A DNA stretch of 54,814 bases. It comes from Flavobacteriales bacterium (GTDB taxonomy: Bacteria; Bacteroidota; Bacteroidia; Flavobacteriales_F; PHOS-HE28). The DNA lies in contig JADKFY010000022.1 of assembly GCA_016717305.1 (NCBI GenBank), forward strand, positions 1-54,814, in the 5' to 3' direction. Position 1 is the first letter of the stretch. The number at the start of each line of letters is the position of its first letter. Of this stretch, positions 17,744 through 26,508 are shown one piece after another. The notes beneath the pieces were generated by a model, which saw only the letters and a program-made list of their open reading frames with translations, searched no databases and was not told the origin of the DNA. The translations under genes were made by a program, and so were the position numbers.

Positions 17744-18130
17744 ATGCAACGCCTTATCCGCTCTTTCAACACCTTGACCGACGCACTCAAGGAAACCCTC
17801 CAGGAACAATATCCGGATGGGGTCGATAGCTCGCACATCAAGTCCATTCCCACTGCAACAGGCGACACCTTGCGAGTGATCGAACTGAAAACTCACGATG
17901 CTTTATACCTGATCAAGATCAATTCCGAAAGCCGGGAAGAGATCGATCAATACCTCGACCAGGACGACAGCGGAGGTGGAGGAAGTGATGATGATGATGA
18001 TGACACCGCTATGGAAGGTGCCGAAACGCCAGATCTGGAAGGCGACACTTCCGATGACGACGAAGAAGATGCCGATGACGACGCACCAACGGATGACAGT
18101 GAGGGCGACGACGATGATGATGAAAAGTGA
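17744..18130 (+). CDS. small protein with poly-aspartate tail, unknown function
   Basis: The 128-residue protein begins 13 bp after the deoxyhypusine-synthase-like gene. ATG 17744 is preferred over an in-frame ATG at 17678, which lies inside that gene. Residues 1-74 look like a compact alpha/beta domain (LIRSFNTLTDALKETLQEQY, then TLRVIELK and ALYLIKIN). Residues 75-128 are almost entirely Asp, Glu, Gly, Ser and Thr, with a net charge far below zero. It has no signal peptide or membrane segment, so it is cytoplasmic. I do not recognise the N-terminal domain. A hairpin with a short T run lies 40 bp downstream. Position in a polyamine cluster suggests, but does not show, that the acidic tail binds polycations. 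Confidence 0.7.
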   Translation: MQRLIRSFNTLTDALKETLQEQYPDGVDSSHIKSIPTATGDTLRVIELKTHDALYLIKINSESREEIDQYLDQDDSGGGGSDDDDDDTAMEGAETPDLEGDTSDDDEEDADDDAPTDDSEGDDDDDEK

Positions 18131-18168
18131 TCGTAGTTCCAGTTCTTGAACTGGACCACGAACAGAAT

Positions 18169-18194
18169 AGGGCTGTCTCATGTGAGGCGGCCCT
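18169..18194 (+). terminator. hairpin terminator after the poly-Asp gene
   Basis: AGGGCTGTCTCA and TGAGGCGGCCCT pair over 12 bp with two G-U wobbles, followed by a short TT. A smaller palindrome, CCAGTTC/GAACTGG, sits at 18139-18154. Together they close the polyamine transcription unit. Confidence 0.5.
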
Positions 18195-18303
18195 TTACCG
18201 TTCAATATTCCTAAGCCACAGGTTCGGACCATGTTCCATGAGCGGAAACGAACTAACTTGGTGCTGTTCCGTATCATTCCGGTCCCACCAATTCGGAAAA
18301 CCC

Positions 18304-18720
18304 ATGAACAGCCGATTCCACCTAGCGTTCGCCACCACCGACCTCAAACGGATCCGGGCGTTCTACGGAAAATTCCTCGGTTGTACCGAAGGACGAAGTG
18401 CAGATACCTGGGTGGATTACGACTTCTTCGGACATCAACTGACCATCCAAGAAGTGCCCAAACTGATCAAGACCGCCCGCATCTACAACCCCAAAAGCAG
18501 CGTACCCGCCAACCATTGGGGCATTGTGCTCACCATGGCCGATTGGAAGAAGTTGCGCGACAAGTTCCAAAAAGTGGGCATCACCTTCTTCATGGAACCA
18601 CGCATGGTGATGAAGGGAACGATCGGGGAACAAATGAGCATGTTCATCGAGGATCCTGAAGGAAACGCTATCGAGTTCAAGGCCTTCACTCACGCAGAAG
18701 AGCTGTTCCAGAACGGATAA
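18304..18720 (+). CDS. VOC (glyoxalase/dioxygenase) superfamily protein
   Basis: The 138-residue protein has two beta-alpha-beta-beta-beta modules, as in the vicinal oxygen chelate fold. The likely metal ligands are His6 (RFHLAF), His71 (NHWGIVL) and Glu124 (GNAIEFK), the usual His-His-Glu set. The FIEDPEGNAIEF motif is typical of dioxygenase or glyoxalase-like members. ATG 18304 was chosen because the fold starts there; the frame stays open upstream to 18127 without similarity. Substrate cannot be predicted. It is monocistronic, between two intergenic gaps. Confidence 0.85.
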   Translation: MNSRFHLAFATTDLKRIRAFYGKFLGCTEGRSADTWVDYDFFGHQLTIQEVPKLIKTARIYNPKSSVPANHWGIVLTMADWKKLRDKFQKVGITFFMEPRMVMKGTIGEQMSMFIEDPEGNAIEFKAFTHAEELFQNG

Positions 18721-18870
18721 CGGAGGGGCAATGAAGGTCATTAAGTCCGTGTGCTACATATTCTCCTTCCATCTGGCTGCGGGCTACTTGGAGGGGTTTC
18801 TGGGGAGTTGATCCAGACCAAACCGTTACGAATTGAACCTGGTTGCATTGAACCATAAAACCCAGATCAA

Positions 18871-19068
18871 ATGAAAATCCGGATCGCCCTTTCCTTGTTG
18901 CTAGCAGGTACCGCCATTCTCACCTTGGGTGGCCTATTCAAATTGCTCCACTGGCCAACAGCGAACATCCAATTGATGATCGGTGCGCTGGTGCAGGTGG
19001 TTGCCTTGTTCGTGCTCGCCGTGAAGATCGCGACCACCGACGGCTTGCCGGGCATGCTGAACAGATAG
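18871..19068 (+). CDS. small two-helix membrane protein with GldL-like motif
   Basis: The 65-residue protein is made of two hydrophobic helices (about 4-24 and 34-54) joined by GLFKLLHWPTANIQ. A similar G-x-L-F-K-x-x-H segment lies between the two N-terminal helices of GldL, the proton-driven motor subunit of type IX secretion. The long cytoplasmic part of GldL is missing. It may be a stand-alone relative of the GldL membrane module or another small membrane protein that shares the motif. It has no operon partner: 150 bp separate it from the VOC gene, and it converges on the gene at 19073. Confidence 0.65.
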   Translation: MKIRIALSLLLAGTAILTLGGLFKLLHWPTANIQLMIGALVQVVALFVLAVKIATTDGLPGMLNR

Positions 19069-19072
19069 ATGA

Positions 19073-19468
19073 TCAATAGGCGCGTTGCGCCGTGATCATT
19101 CCCGTGGCATCATATGCTTCGCCTTGGGCGAGTATTCCGCCAGAATAGGTAAGCTGGCCTCTGGGTAGATCCGCTTCATTGCGGAATTCCCAAATGCCTT
19201 GTCGCTCTCCGTTCCGGAAGCCTGCCTGGGCTAACAACACGCCGTTCTGGGAATATTGCTTCCAGACCCCATCGCGCCGTCCGTTAAGAAAACAGCCAAC
19301 CGCATTCACCTTGCCATTCTCGTGGTAGGTGATGAAGTGGATCTTGGCTCCTTCCGCATAACGCGTAGAGCGTAACGTACCATCCGACCAATATTCCCTG
19401 CCCAAAAGTTCCTGTGCAAATAGCCCAGAACTCGTGGAAAGAAATAAGATGAGCAGGATGTGTTTCAT
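19073..19468 (-). CDS. secreted MORN-repeat-like protein
   Basis: The 131-residue protein starts with a signal peptide (KHILLILFLSTSSGLFAQ). It continues with repeats of the MORN / YwqK type: YHENGKVNAVGCFLNGRRDGVWKQYSQNG and then FRNGERQGIWEFRNE. ATG 19468 is preferred over 19513 because it places the signal peptide first. Such repeats are common in Bacteroidota secreted proteins of unknown role; some databases label them toxin-antitoxin YwqK antitoxins without functional proof. It ends 4 bp from the convergent GldL-like gene. Confidence 0.78.
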   Translation of the reverse strand: MKHILLILFLSTSSGLFAQELLGREYWSDGTLRSTRYAEGAKIHFITYHENGKVNAVGCFLNGRRDGVWKQYSQNGVLLAQAGFRNGERQGIWEFRNEADLPRGQLTYSGGILAQGEAYDATGMITAQRAY

Positions 19469-19609
19469 CGTGTTGTGCTTACCGTAACGACACAAATGTA
19501 GGAATGGTTTCACATCCAGTTAACATGGATCTAACATTGAAACCAACGGGGCCTTGTGTGGCGAACTTGAGCCGCATCCTACATTAGTCGGCTTCCTTCT
19601 CAGCTTTGG

Positions 19610-21040
19610 ATGGTATTCAGCTCGCCCGTCTTCCTATTTCTATTCCTACCGATCGTGCTGCTGTTGGTGCTCACCGCACTGGACCGGAAAAGGCAGAACA
19701 CGCTGCTGCTTATAGCCAGCTTGTTCTTCTATGCGTGGGGCGAAGGAGCTTATGTGCTCCTTATGCTCGTGATGGTCTTGGTCAATTACTTGGCCGCTTT
19801 GGCGACACAAGGTGCACCTGGGACCAGATCATGGATAGCGATGGCGATCATCCTGAACCTTGGGGTTTTGGTCTGGTTCAAGTACGCCAATTTCCTTGTG
19901 GATAGCTGGAATACCTTACTGGAAGGGCTTGCTCTACCCTTGATGCAATTGGATCCTGTCCACTTGCCGATCGGGATCTCCTTCTTTGTCTTCCAAGGGA
20001 TCTCCTATGTGATCGATGTCTATCGTGGGCACGCCAAGGCCCAGACCAAACCGGGCTCTGTTGCTCTCTACATCAGTCTATTTCCGCAGCTGATCGCGGG
20101 TCCGATCGTCCGCTACAGCGATGTGGCCGAGCAGATCGACCAACGCTCATTGAATGTTCCGTTGTTCGCCAGCGGTGTGCGCAGGTTCATCATCGGTTTG
20201 GCAAAGAAGGTGCTTATCGCGGACCAAGTTGCGCGCATCGCGGAACCCGTCTTCGAACTGGATGCGGGGGTCATTTCGCCCGGGGTTGCTTGGTTGGGCA
20301 TCATCGCATACAGCATCCAGATCTACTTTGACTTTTCCGGATACAGTGACATGGCGATCGGTCTGGGACGCATGTTCGGCTTTCGGTTCTTGGAGAACTT
20401 CGACCTCCCGTACATCGCTCGTTCTGTGCGCGAATTCTGGCAGCGTTGGCACATCAGTCTAAGCACATGGTTCAGGGATTACCTCTATATCCCGCTGGGC
20501 GGAAATCGGACGGGCCCGGTGCGCACCTACGTGAACCTGTTCATTGTCTTTCTCCTCACCGGTCTGTGGCACGGTGCAAGTTGGAACTTCGTTATCTGGG
20601 GCCTCATACACGGTTCGTTCATGATCATGGAAAGAACCGGTGCCATGCGGTGGATACAACGAACCCCGCGTTCTGTAGGGACGGCCTACACGCTCTTGGT
20701 GGTGTTGGTGGCGTGGGTCTTCTTCCGCGTTGAGGACCTTACCGATGCGTGGCACTTTGTACTGGGCATGTTCCACGCGCGATCGTTCGATGCCATCACC
20801 TACACTCCCGCTCAATTCCTAACACGTACGTCCATGGTCGCACTGGCCATCGGTGTGCTCGGTGCGTTGAACGTGCATGGCTTCATTGCCTCACTCATGA
20901 GCTGGAATGTATCGGAGGAACGTATCCCCGTGGGTGCACGCGGGATGCTCCAAGTGGTCGGTCTTGCCCTCCTACTGATCATGGTCGGTATGCATGTAGC
21001 GAGCAGCACCTTCAGTCCTTTCATCTACTTCCGATTCTAG
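19610..21040 (+). CDS. MBOAT O-acyltransferase, AlgI-like (pair 1)
   Basis: This 476-residue polytopic inner-membrane protein has about ten hydrophobic segments. It shows the AlgI/DltB motifs SLFPQLIAGPI, QIYFDFSGYSDMAIG and FWQRWHISLSTWFRDYLYIPLGG, and the catalytic histidine near residue 321 in GLWHGASWNF. AlgI-type proteins pass acetyl groups across the membrane to a periplasmic SGNH acetyltransferase that decorates a polysaccharide. The next gene encodes exactly such a partner, two bases after the stop. Together with the glycan genes downstream this indicates O-acetylation of an exported polymer. The acetyl donor and glycan identity are not readable. Confidence 0.92.
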   Translation: MVFSSPVFLFLFLPIVLLLVLTALDRKRQNTLLLIASLFFYAWGEGAYVLLMLVMVLVNYLAALATQGAPGTRSWIAMAIILNLGVLVWFKYANFLVDSWNTLLEGLALPLMQLDPVHLPIGISFFVFQGISYVIDVYRGHAKAQTKPGSVALYISLFPQLIAGPIVRYSDVAEQIDQRSLNVPLFASGVRRFIIGLAKKVLIADQVARIAEPVFELDAGVISPGVAWLGIIAYSIQIYFDFSGYSDMAIGLGRMFGFRFLENFDLPYIARSVREFWQRWHISLSTWFRDYLYIPLGGNRTGPVRTYVNLFIVFLLTGLWHGASWNFVIWGLIHGSFMIMERTGAMRWIQRTPRSVGTAYTLLVVLVAWVFFRVEDLTDAWHFVLGMFHARSFDAITYTPAQFLTRTSMVALAIGVLGALNVHGFIASLMSWNVSEERIPVGARGMLQVVGLALLLIMVGMHVASSTFSPFIYFRF

Positions 21041-21042
21041 CG

Positions 21043-23418
21043 ATGAAAAGGTCCATTCTCCACCTTTTCCCATGGCTGTTCGCAACGGTGGTGTTCGGAC
21101 TATCGTGGAATTCATTGAAGATGGATGTCCGTCCTCAGGTGCTGGAGATCATCGTTGAACTGCGCACCAGTTTCACTTCGCACCAGACCCTCTTCTACGA
21201 CGACATCCAGTTCGCTTATACCGCAGACCGATCCGTAAGTAAAGAAGTGCATCCGGACCCCGATATCCAAACACTTACATACACTTTGCCAGCGGACGTT
21301 CAACGCGTTCAGGGGATCAGGTACGATCCAGGGGAAGAGCCGATAGCCCAAGAATTGTTCGGCATAACGCTGAAGGGCCCATACCGTTCCATTCATTGGG
21401 ATGCGGAGAAGATCCCCGATCTCTTCCGAGGAATGCATGATCTGAAATCGTTTGAATTCGATCAGGAGCGTGGTTCCATTGCCTTGGAAGCAACGGGAGG
21501 GGACCCCTACTTTGCTTCCCAAGTGGACCTTTCCCCTTTCGTGGTGGAAGTGCTCAACCCCACCCGACCGGTGATCCGGCCTTTCGTAACATCCCTGTTG
21601 ATCGCTGTGGTTGCTTGGTCCTGCATCCATTTGCTGCTTATGCTGCGGATACGAAGGTTGACACGATCGGACCGGACACGCATACTTCCACCTTTTGGCA
21701 GAACCGTCCTACTGGCATTGCTGACCTCGGTGTTCACCACATTCATATTGAACAACATCAATTTCCAAGAGAGACGGATCCACATTGACCTGGAACTGGT
21801 AGCCACCGTATCGGACAACTTCCAGCTCTTCTTCGCCCAAAAACCCGGCGATTTCCATGAGGGCAATTTTGTGAATGTTCCAGTTATCGGCTCCTCCCGC
21901 ATCCAGATCCTGAGTTTTCCAATGCCCCAGGACACCATGTTCAGCCATTTGCGCTTCGACCCCGGGAACATGCAGGACTCGTTGTTGATCAAGGCCATGA
22001 GCATTCGCTGCAATGATCGATCAAGACGCTATTCTGCTGCCGAGTTGTATGCGCTGTTCCACCCCAACGAGCAGGTTGCAACATTCGATCTGACGGACCG
22101 GGGATCGGTACTGCATTTCAAAGGCAATGACCCGTTCCTTTTCAGTGACCGGAACTTGGGACCTGAAGTGAAGTCCATCTGGGAACGCTCGGGCAACGGG
22201 CCACTTCCATGGATCTTCGGGATCATAACCGGAGCCTTCATCCTATTCCGATACTGGCGAACACCGATCCTGACCGCTGCAGACAAGGACCTTAGGGGAA
22301 ATGAATGGGCGTTGGCAATTCTCTTCACGCTGCTCATCAGCATGCCGACACTCTCAGAGTTGATGCCGATACAACCGTTCCTGGAGGACACCGAGAAACG
22401 GCCAACTGCCGAAAAGCCCTTGCTGCGCATGCATTCGCTGCTGGAATTCCCGGATAAGTATGCCAAATTCTTCAGTGACCATTTTGGTTTCAGGCGCGCA
22501 TTGTTCCGAATGAATGCATTCTTCCATGCGTACGTGCTAAAAGACTCTTCGATGCCAGACCATGTCATTTTCGGAAAGGACGACTTCCTTTTTCTGAACC
22601 GGCCCGGAGCAGTGGACCTATATCGTGGTCTTCCCGCCTTCACGAACGATGAACTCAAGGAGGTCGGTGATCGGTTGGAGAAAAGAAGGCATTGGCTCGC
22701 CGAACGAGGGATCGACTATTACCTCTATTTCCCTCCGCTGAAGGCAACGATCTATCCGGACAAATTACCGGATGCGTACATGCCCGTCCGCGACACGTCT
22801 GCCCTTGACCTGTTGATCCAGCATTTACAGCTGCACACGAAGATCCCGATCATTGATAGCCGTGCTGAACTGTTGGCAGGCAGAAAAGTTCGCGATACGT
22901 ACTATACCACGGATATGCATTGGAATCCTTGGGGAGCGCTCATCGGCTACCAAAAACTCCTTTCGCGCATTGCATTGGACAATCCCGAAGTGGGGCAACC
23001 TTGCATTGAAGAAGACTATGTGGTCGAAGCCGTGCCGAACGACCAAGGTGACCTGGCCATGCAGATCGCGATGAACGATAAGCTGACACGTGTCACCTAC
23101 ATGATGGTGCCACTGGCCGGCTCTAAGGCCGAGGCCCTACCAGAAGAAACTTTGCCGGCCTCAGCGTTCTTCAAATACAAGCCCATCTTCATGAAAGGGC
23201 CAGACCCCAAAGCACCGAGACTGCTCATGTTCCGCGATTCATTCTCGGTGTATCTGATACCGTACCTGAGCGAACATTTCAGCCGCAGTGTCTATGTCTG
23301 GTCCCCCATCTTCATTCCGGATATCGTTGAACAGGAAAAGCCAGATATCGTGGTACATGAAATACTGGAATTGTTCATGACCGACCTCTTGGAGGATAAA
23401 CTCCGCCCCGACCTTTGA
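21043..23418 (+). CDS. AlgX/AlgJ-type SGNH acetyltransferase-like protein with duplicated N-terminal domain
   Basis: The start is ATG 21043, two bases after the AlgI-like stop; the frame remains open upstream but lies inside that gene. The 791 residues begin with a membrane anchor (ILHLFPWLFATVVFGLSW). Two related beta-sandwich segments follow, near 25-165 and 245-400; both have an F-F/Y-D opening and an RYDPG or RFDPG motif, and each is followed by a hydrophobic segment. The C-terminal part from about 460 is ALGX/SGNH-like, with FGKDDFLFL, the D-x-H pair Asp624/His626 in TTDMHWNPWGA, and nucleophile Ser733 in FRDSFS. The active-site set is complete. It is expected to transfer acetyl groups to a periplasmic glycan. 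Confidence 0.85.
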   Translation: MKRSILHLFPWLFATVVFGLSWNSLKMDVRPQVLEIIVELRTSFTSHQTLFYDDIQFAYTADRSVSKEVHPDPDIQTLTYTLPADVQRVQGIRYDPGEEPIAQELFGITLKGPYRSIHWDAEKIPDLFRGMHDLKSFEFDQERGSIALEATGGDPYFASQVDLSPFVVEVLNPTRPVIRPFVTSLLIAVVAWSCIHLLLMLRIRRLTRSDRTRILPPFGRTVLLALLTSVFTTFILNNINFQERRIHIDLELVATVSDNFQLFFAQKPGDFHEGNFVNVPVIGSSRIQILSFPMPQDTMFSHLRFDPGNMQDSLLIKAMSIRCNDRSRRYSAAELYALFHPNEQVATFDLTDRGSVLHFKGNDPFLFSDRNLGPEVKSIWERSGNGPLPWIFGIITGAFILFRYWRTPILTAADKDLRGNEWALAILFTLLISMPTLSELMPIQPFLEDTEKRPTAEKPLLRMHSLLEFPDKYAKFFSDHFGFRRALFRMNAFFHAYVLKDSSMPDHVIFGKDDFLFLNRPGAVDLYRGLPAFTNDELKEVGDRLEKRRHWLAERGIDYYLYFPPLKATIYPDKLPDAYMPVRDTSALDLLIQHLQLHTKIPIIDSRAELLAGRKVRDTYYTTDMHWNPWGALIGYQKLLSRIALDNPEVGQPCIEEDYVVEAVPNDQGDLAMQIAMNDKLTRVTYMMVPLAGSKAEALPEETLPASAFFKYKPIFMKGPDPKAPRLLMFRDSFSVYLIPYLSEHFSRSVYVWSPIFIPDIVEQEKPDIVVHEILELFMTDLLEDKLRPDL

Positions 23419-23424
23419 CCGAAC

Positions 23425-26400
23425 TCAGGCCAGGCGAAAGTCGTGCGCCCCACGCGTCAAATTAGGATTGTAGCACGGATCATCCGCGATATACTTCGCC
23501 CAACGATCCTTGAACAAACCGACCTCCCGAAGATGCCGTTCATAGCTCTCCTTCGTCATGTGCGGATGGCCGCGGGTAAGTGACTCGTAGTGGTATACGG
23601 CAACGTCGGGCAAGTACACATTATCATAACCCGCTTCACGCAATCGCAAGCAGAGGTCCACGTCATTGTACTCAACGGTAAAGAGCTCTTCCCAACCACC
23701 GATCTGTTCCAATTTCCTTCGTTCCACCATCATGCACGCGGCCGTAACAGCACTGTTGTTGTTCACCGTGTTGATGTAGTTGAAATAACCTGGACCATCG
23801 CGGTGTTGACCTACGAAGGTGTGGCCAGCTACACCTCCCAGACCGATCACAACACCCGCATGCTGAATGGTGTCATTGTGATACAATAATTTCACGCCAA
23901 CAGCGCCGATGGACGGTCGTTGGGACCAGCTATGCATGGTGCTCATCCAATCGCGATGGATGATCTCCGTATCGTTGTTCAGGTAGAGGATGTGTTCACC
24001 TGTGGCCCTAGAGAGCCCATAGTTCATCAACGCTGAGAAATTAAATGGCTCATCCGAGCGATACCAGCGGAATTTCTCAGGATGGAGCTGTTCCATCTTC
24101 TGCATCAATGCGAACAAACCTTCTTCCTTGCTGTTATTGCTCAAGACGATCACTTCAAAGTCCGGATGCTGGGTGCGATCGAAAACTGAATGAAGACACG
24201 TTGCGAGGACCGCAGCTTGGTCCTTGGTCGGAATGATCAGACTCACCTTGCCACGCAATGGGGTTTCGAATTTGATCGAGTAACCACGGTAACCGTCCAG
24301 GAATCCAACCTCGGCCGGCTCGCCACGACGGATCAAACTTTCCGAAATGGCCTTGCGCGCCGCCTCGTAGGCATATGGCTTCACTTCCTCGTTCAAGGCC
24401 GCACTCGCTGCATGTATCCGCCAATGATAGAGGACCCTTGGAATATGTTCTATGCGTCGGGATCGTTCCGTTGCACGCAGGATCAGGTCGTAGTCCTGGC
24501 TTCCCTCAAATCCTTCGCGAAAGCCACCGATCTGTTGAACAAGTTCGGTCCGCATTACGACCAGATGACCGAAATAATTCCTGGATAGCAAATGGTCCGG
24601 ACACCATTGGGGCTTGAAATGGGCATCGCTGTGTTTACCACTTTCATCGACCTTGTCCTCATCGGTGTACAGGATATCCACGTCGGGTTTTCGATTGATG
24701 CGCTTCACGATGTGGAACACGGCATCCGGGGCTAGCAGGTCGTCGTGGTCCATGAAGGCGATGAACGTTCCGGTCACCAGTTCCAATGCACTGTTACTCG
24801 CTTTGCTGATATGGCCATTCTCTTTGCGGAAAACCACACGGATTCGTTCATCGATCCTCTTCCATTCCTCCAAGAACTTTCGCACGTCTTTGTTGGGTGA
24901 TCGATCATCGGCAATGCAGAGCTCCCAATTGCCGTAGGACTGGGCCACCACGGAACGGATGGCTGCATCGAGCAAAGCGATAGGTGGATCGTATACTGGC
25001 ATAACAACGCTTACCAACGGCTTCTCGTTGAAGTGCTGGGCCTGTTCCCGTTGATCATCGAGATCGCTCGAGCGCGCGAAATGCGCCGCCATCCATTGCT
25101 CATACGGATCGTCCGAAGCGCCCCATGTGGTCCGCTGTTGTTCGTCGCCCAGCACGATCCTGACCGGTTGATCCTCGGTCATGAGGTACATGGCACGGAA
25201 GAACTTCGCAAGGAACCGGCGCACGATGCGTCTGCCATTGTGCGAGACCAAAAAGGTGACCCGTTTTATCCAACGGAAGCCTGTACTCGAACTTCCACTC
25301 GATGTTCGCAACAAAGCGCGCATCTTGTTGTAGCCTTTACGCAATCGCCACAGTTTGCTACTCTCGATCGCCTTGATCCGGGCTTCGTATTGACCGATCA
25401 TGCCCTGCAACGCTTTGCTGTGCTCACGATGGACCTGCAGGGCTTGCTGCAACTTGTCGGTCTCCCCTACCAGCCGGTGCGCTTCGGCGGCGAGTTCTTC
25501 CTTCTCCTTCCGCAGTGTGGCCAAACCGGTCTCCAACTCCCCAATAGAACGTTCGAGGGAAACGCGTTCCACTTCTGCACGTTCCAAGTTCTTTGCAGAG
25601 GCATCGATCCGCATACGCAGATCCGACCTCTCCGCTCCCCATTCCCGAGCGACCCGTTCCCGATAAACCCGCATTAAAGCGAGTTCTTCGCTCAACAGTC
25701 CGGACCGACCGGACAGTTCATTCGAACGAAGAACAAGCTCGTTATAGGCCGCCTGCACGGCGCGCAGCCTTGCCTGATCCGCAGCTTGGATCTGATGCAG
25801 TTCCGGTACCACAACATCAATTGAGGCTGTGTACAGTTGGCGATGTTTCGAAACAATACGCTCGACGATCCTTCTCCTGATCTCGGGGTCTGCGGCTTTG
25901 CTGAGCAATGAACCCTCCCGCACACGGTAATGGAACAACGTCCCGGAAAGGTGATGGAACATCTCCCCCGCTCCCATCAAACGGATCCAGAACTCCCAGT
26001 CCTCGTACCCCTCCAAAATGCTTTCATCAAAACCACCGGACCGTTCCAGTAACGAACGCCTCACAACCGCACATGCATCGATCCTATTCCCGACCAACTC
26101 TTCGGCCAGCGTTGGAACTCGTTGTTCCACCAGCGTATCCCTTGAGCCGAACTCTTGCCGATCCCCAAAAACAACACCTATCCGAGGATCGGCATCAAGC
26201 ACTTTTGCAGCCTTTTCGGCGTAATCGGGGTCCACGAAATTGTCCGCATCCAAGAAGAGGACATAGGCAGAGGACAGTGCACGCCACCCGATGTTACGCG
26301 CAGCAGCGAGTCCGTTGTTCGTCGTGTCCAATATCCGGCAGCCTTCAACTCGCAGCGCTTCCAGAACACTCAACGTGGCAACATCGGTGGATCCGTCATC

Positions 26401-26508
26401 CACGATGACCACCTCACCGATGTGCTCACCGGTCCTGACGCTTTCAAGCGCTTCCCGAAGGAAGACCCCATCGTTGTAGCAGGGTATGACCACACCGACC
26501 TTGCTCAT
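23425..26508 (-). CDS. giant GT2 glycosyltransferase: three catalytic domains plus coiled coil
   Basis: The 1027-residue protein has a GT-A domain at 4-215 (VVIPCYNDG, VDDGST, LDAD). A predicted coiled coil follows at about 235-385, then a basic SSKLWRLRKGY segment (383-393). The second GT2 domain spans 498-720 (SVVMPVYDPP, DHDD at 587-590) and the third 755-1000 (SLIIPTKDQA, NNDTE at 845-849). All three keep the nucleotide- and metal-binding motifs. It is cytoplasmic or peripheral, as no membrane segment is clear. The start overlaps the stop of the ABC ATPase gene by four bases, so it belongs to the exporter operon. It is likely to build several linkages of the exported glycan; in other ABC-exported glycans a coiled coil can set chain length, and that idea is inference here. 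Confidence 0.88.
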   Translation of the reverse strand: MSKVGVVIPCYNDGVFLREALESVRTGEHIGEVVIVDDGSTDVATLSVLEALRVEGCRILDTTNNGLAAARNIGWRALSSAYVLFLDADNFVDPDYAEKAAKVLDADPRIGVVFGDRQEFGSRDTLVEQRVPTLAEELVGNRIDACAVVRRSLLERSGGFDESILEGYEDWEFWIRLMGAGEMFHHLSGTLFHYRVREGSLLSKAADPEIRRRIVERIVSKHRQLYTASIDVVVPELHQIQAADQARLRAVQAAYNELVLRSNELSGRSGLLSEELALMRVYRERVAREWGAERSDLRMRIDASAKNLERAEVERVSLERSIGELETGLATLRKEKEELAAEAHRLVGETDKLQQALQVHREHSKALQGMIGQYEARIKAIESSKLWRLRKGYNKMRALLRTSSGSSSTGFRWIKRVTFLVSHNGRRIVRRFLAKFFRAMYLMTEDQPVRIVLGDEQQRTTWGASDDPYEQWMAAHFARSSDLDDQREQAQHFNEKPLVSVVMPVYDPPIALLDAAIRSVVAQSYGNWELCIADDRSPNKDVRKFLEEWKRIDERIRVVFRKENGHISKASNSALELVTGTFIAFMDHDDLLAPDAVFHIVKRINRKPDVDILYTDEDKVDESGKHSDAHFKPQWCPDHLLSRNYFGHLVVMRTELVQQIGGFREGFEGSQDYDLILRATERSRRIEHIPRVLYHWRIHAASAALNEEVKPYAYEAARKAISESLIRRGEPAEVGFLDGYRGYSIKFETPLRGKVSLIIPTKDQAAVLATCLHSVFDRTQHPDFEVIVLSNNSKEEGLFALMQKMEQLHPEKFRWYRSDEPFNFSALMNYGLSRATGEHILYLNNDTEIIHRDWMSTMHSWSQRPSIGAVGVKLLYHNDTIQHAGVVIGLGGVAGHTFVGQHRDGPGYFNYINTVNNNSAVTAACMMVERRKLEQIGGWEELFTVEYNDVDLCLRLREAGYDNVYLPDVAVYHYESLTRGHPHMTKESYERHLREVGLFKDRWAKYIADDPCYNPNLTRGAHDFRLA

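Noticed and set aside
17903..18277. Minus-strand ORFs opposite the poly-Asp gene
   Set aside because: They read the GAT/GAC-rich tail backwards, giving Ile/Val- or Ser-rich low-complexity sequence without a start context.
20749..21042. Longer start for the AlgX-like protein
   Set aside because: The extra 98 codons lie inside the AlgI-like gene in another frame. ATG 21043 is followed by a proper membrane anchor.
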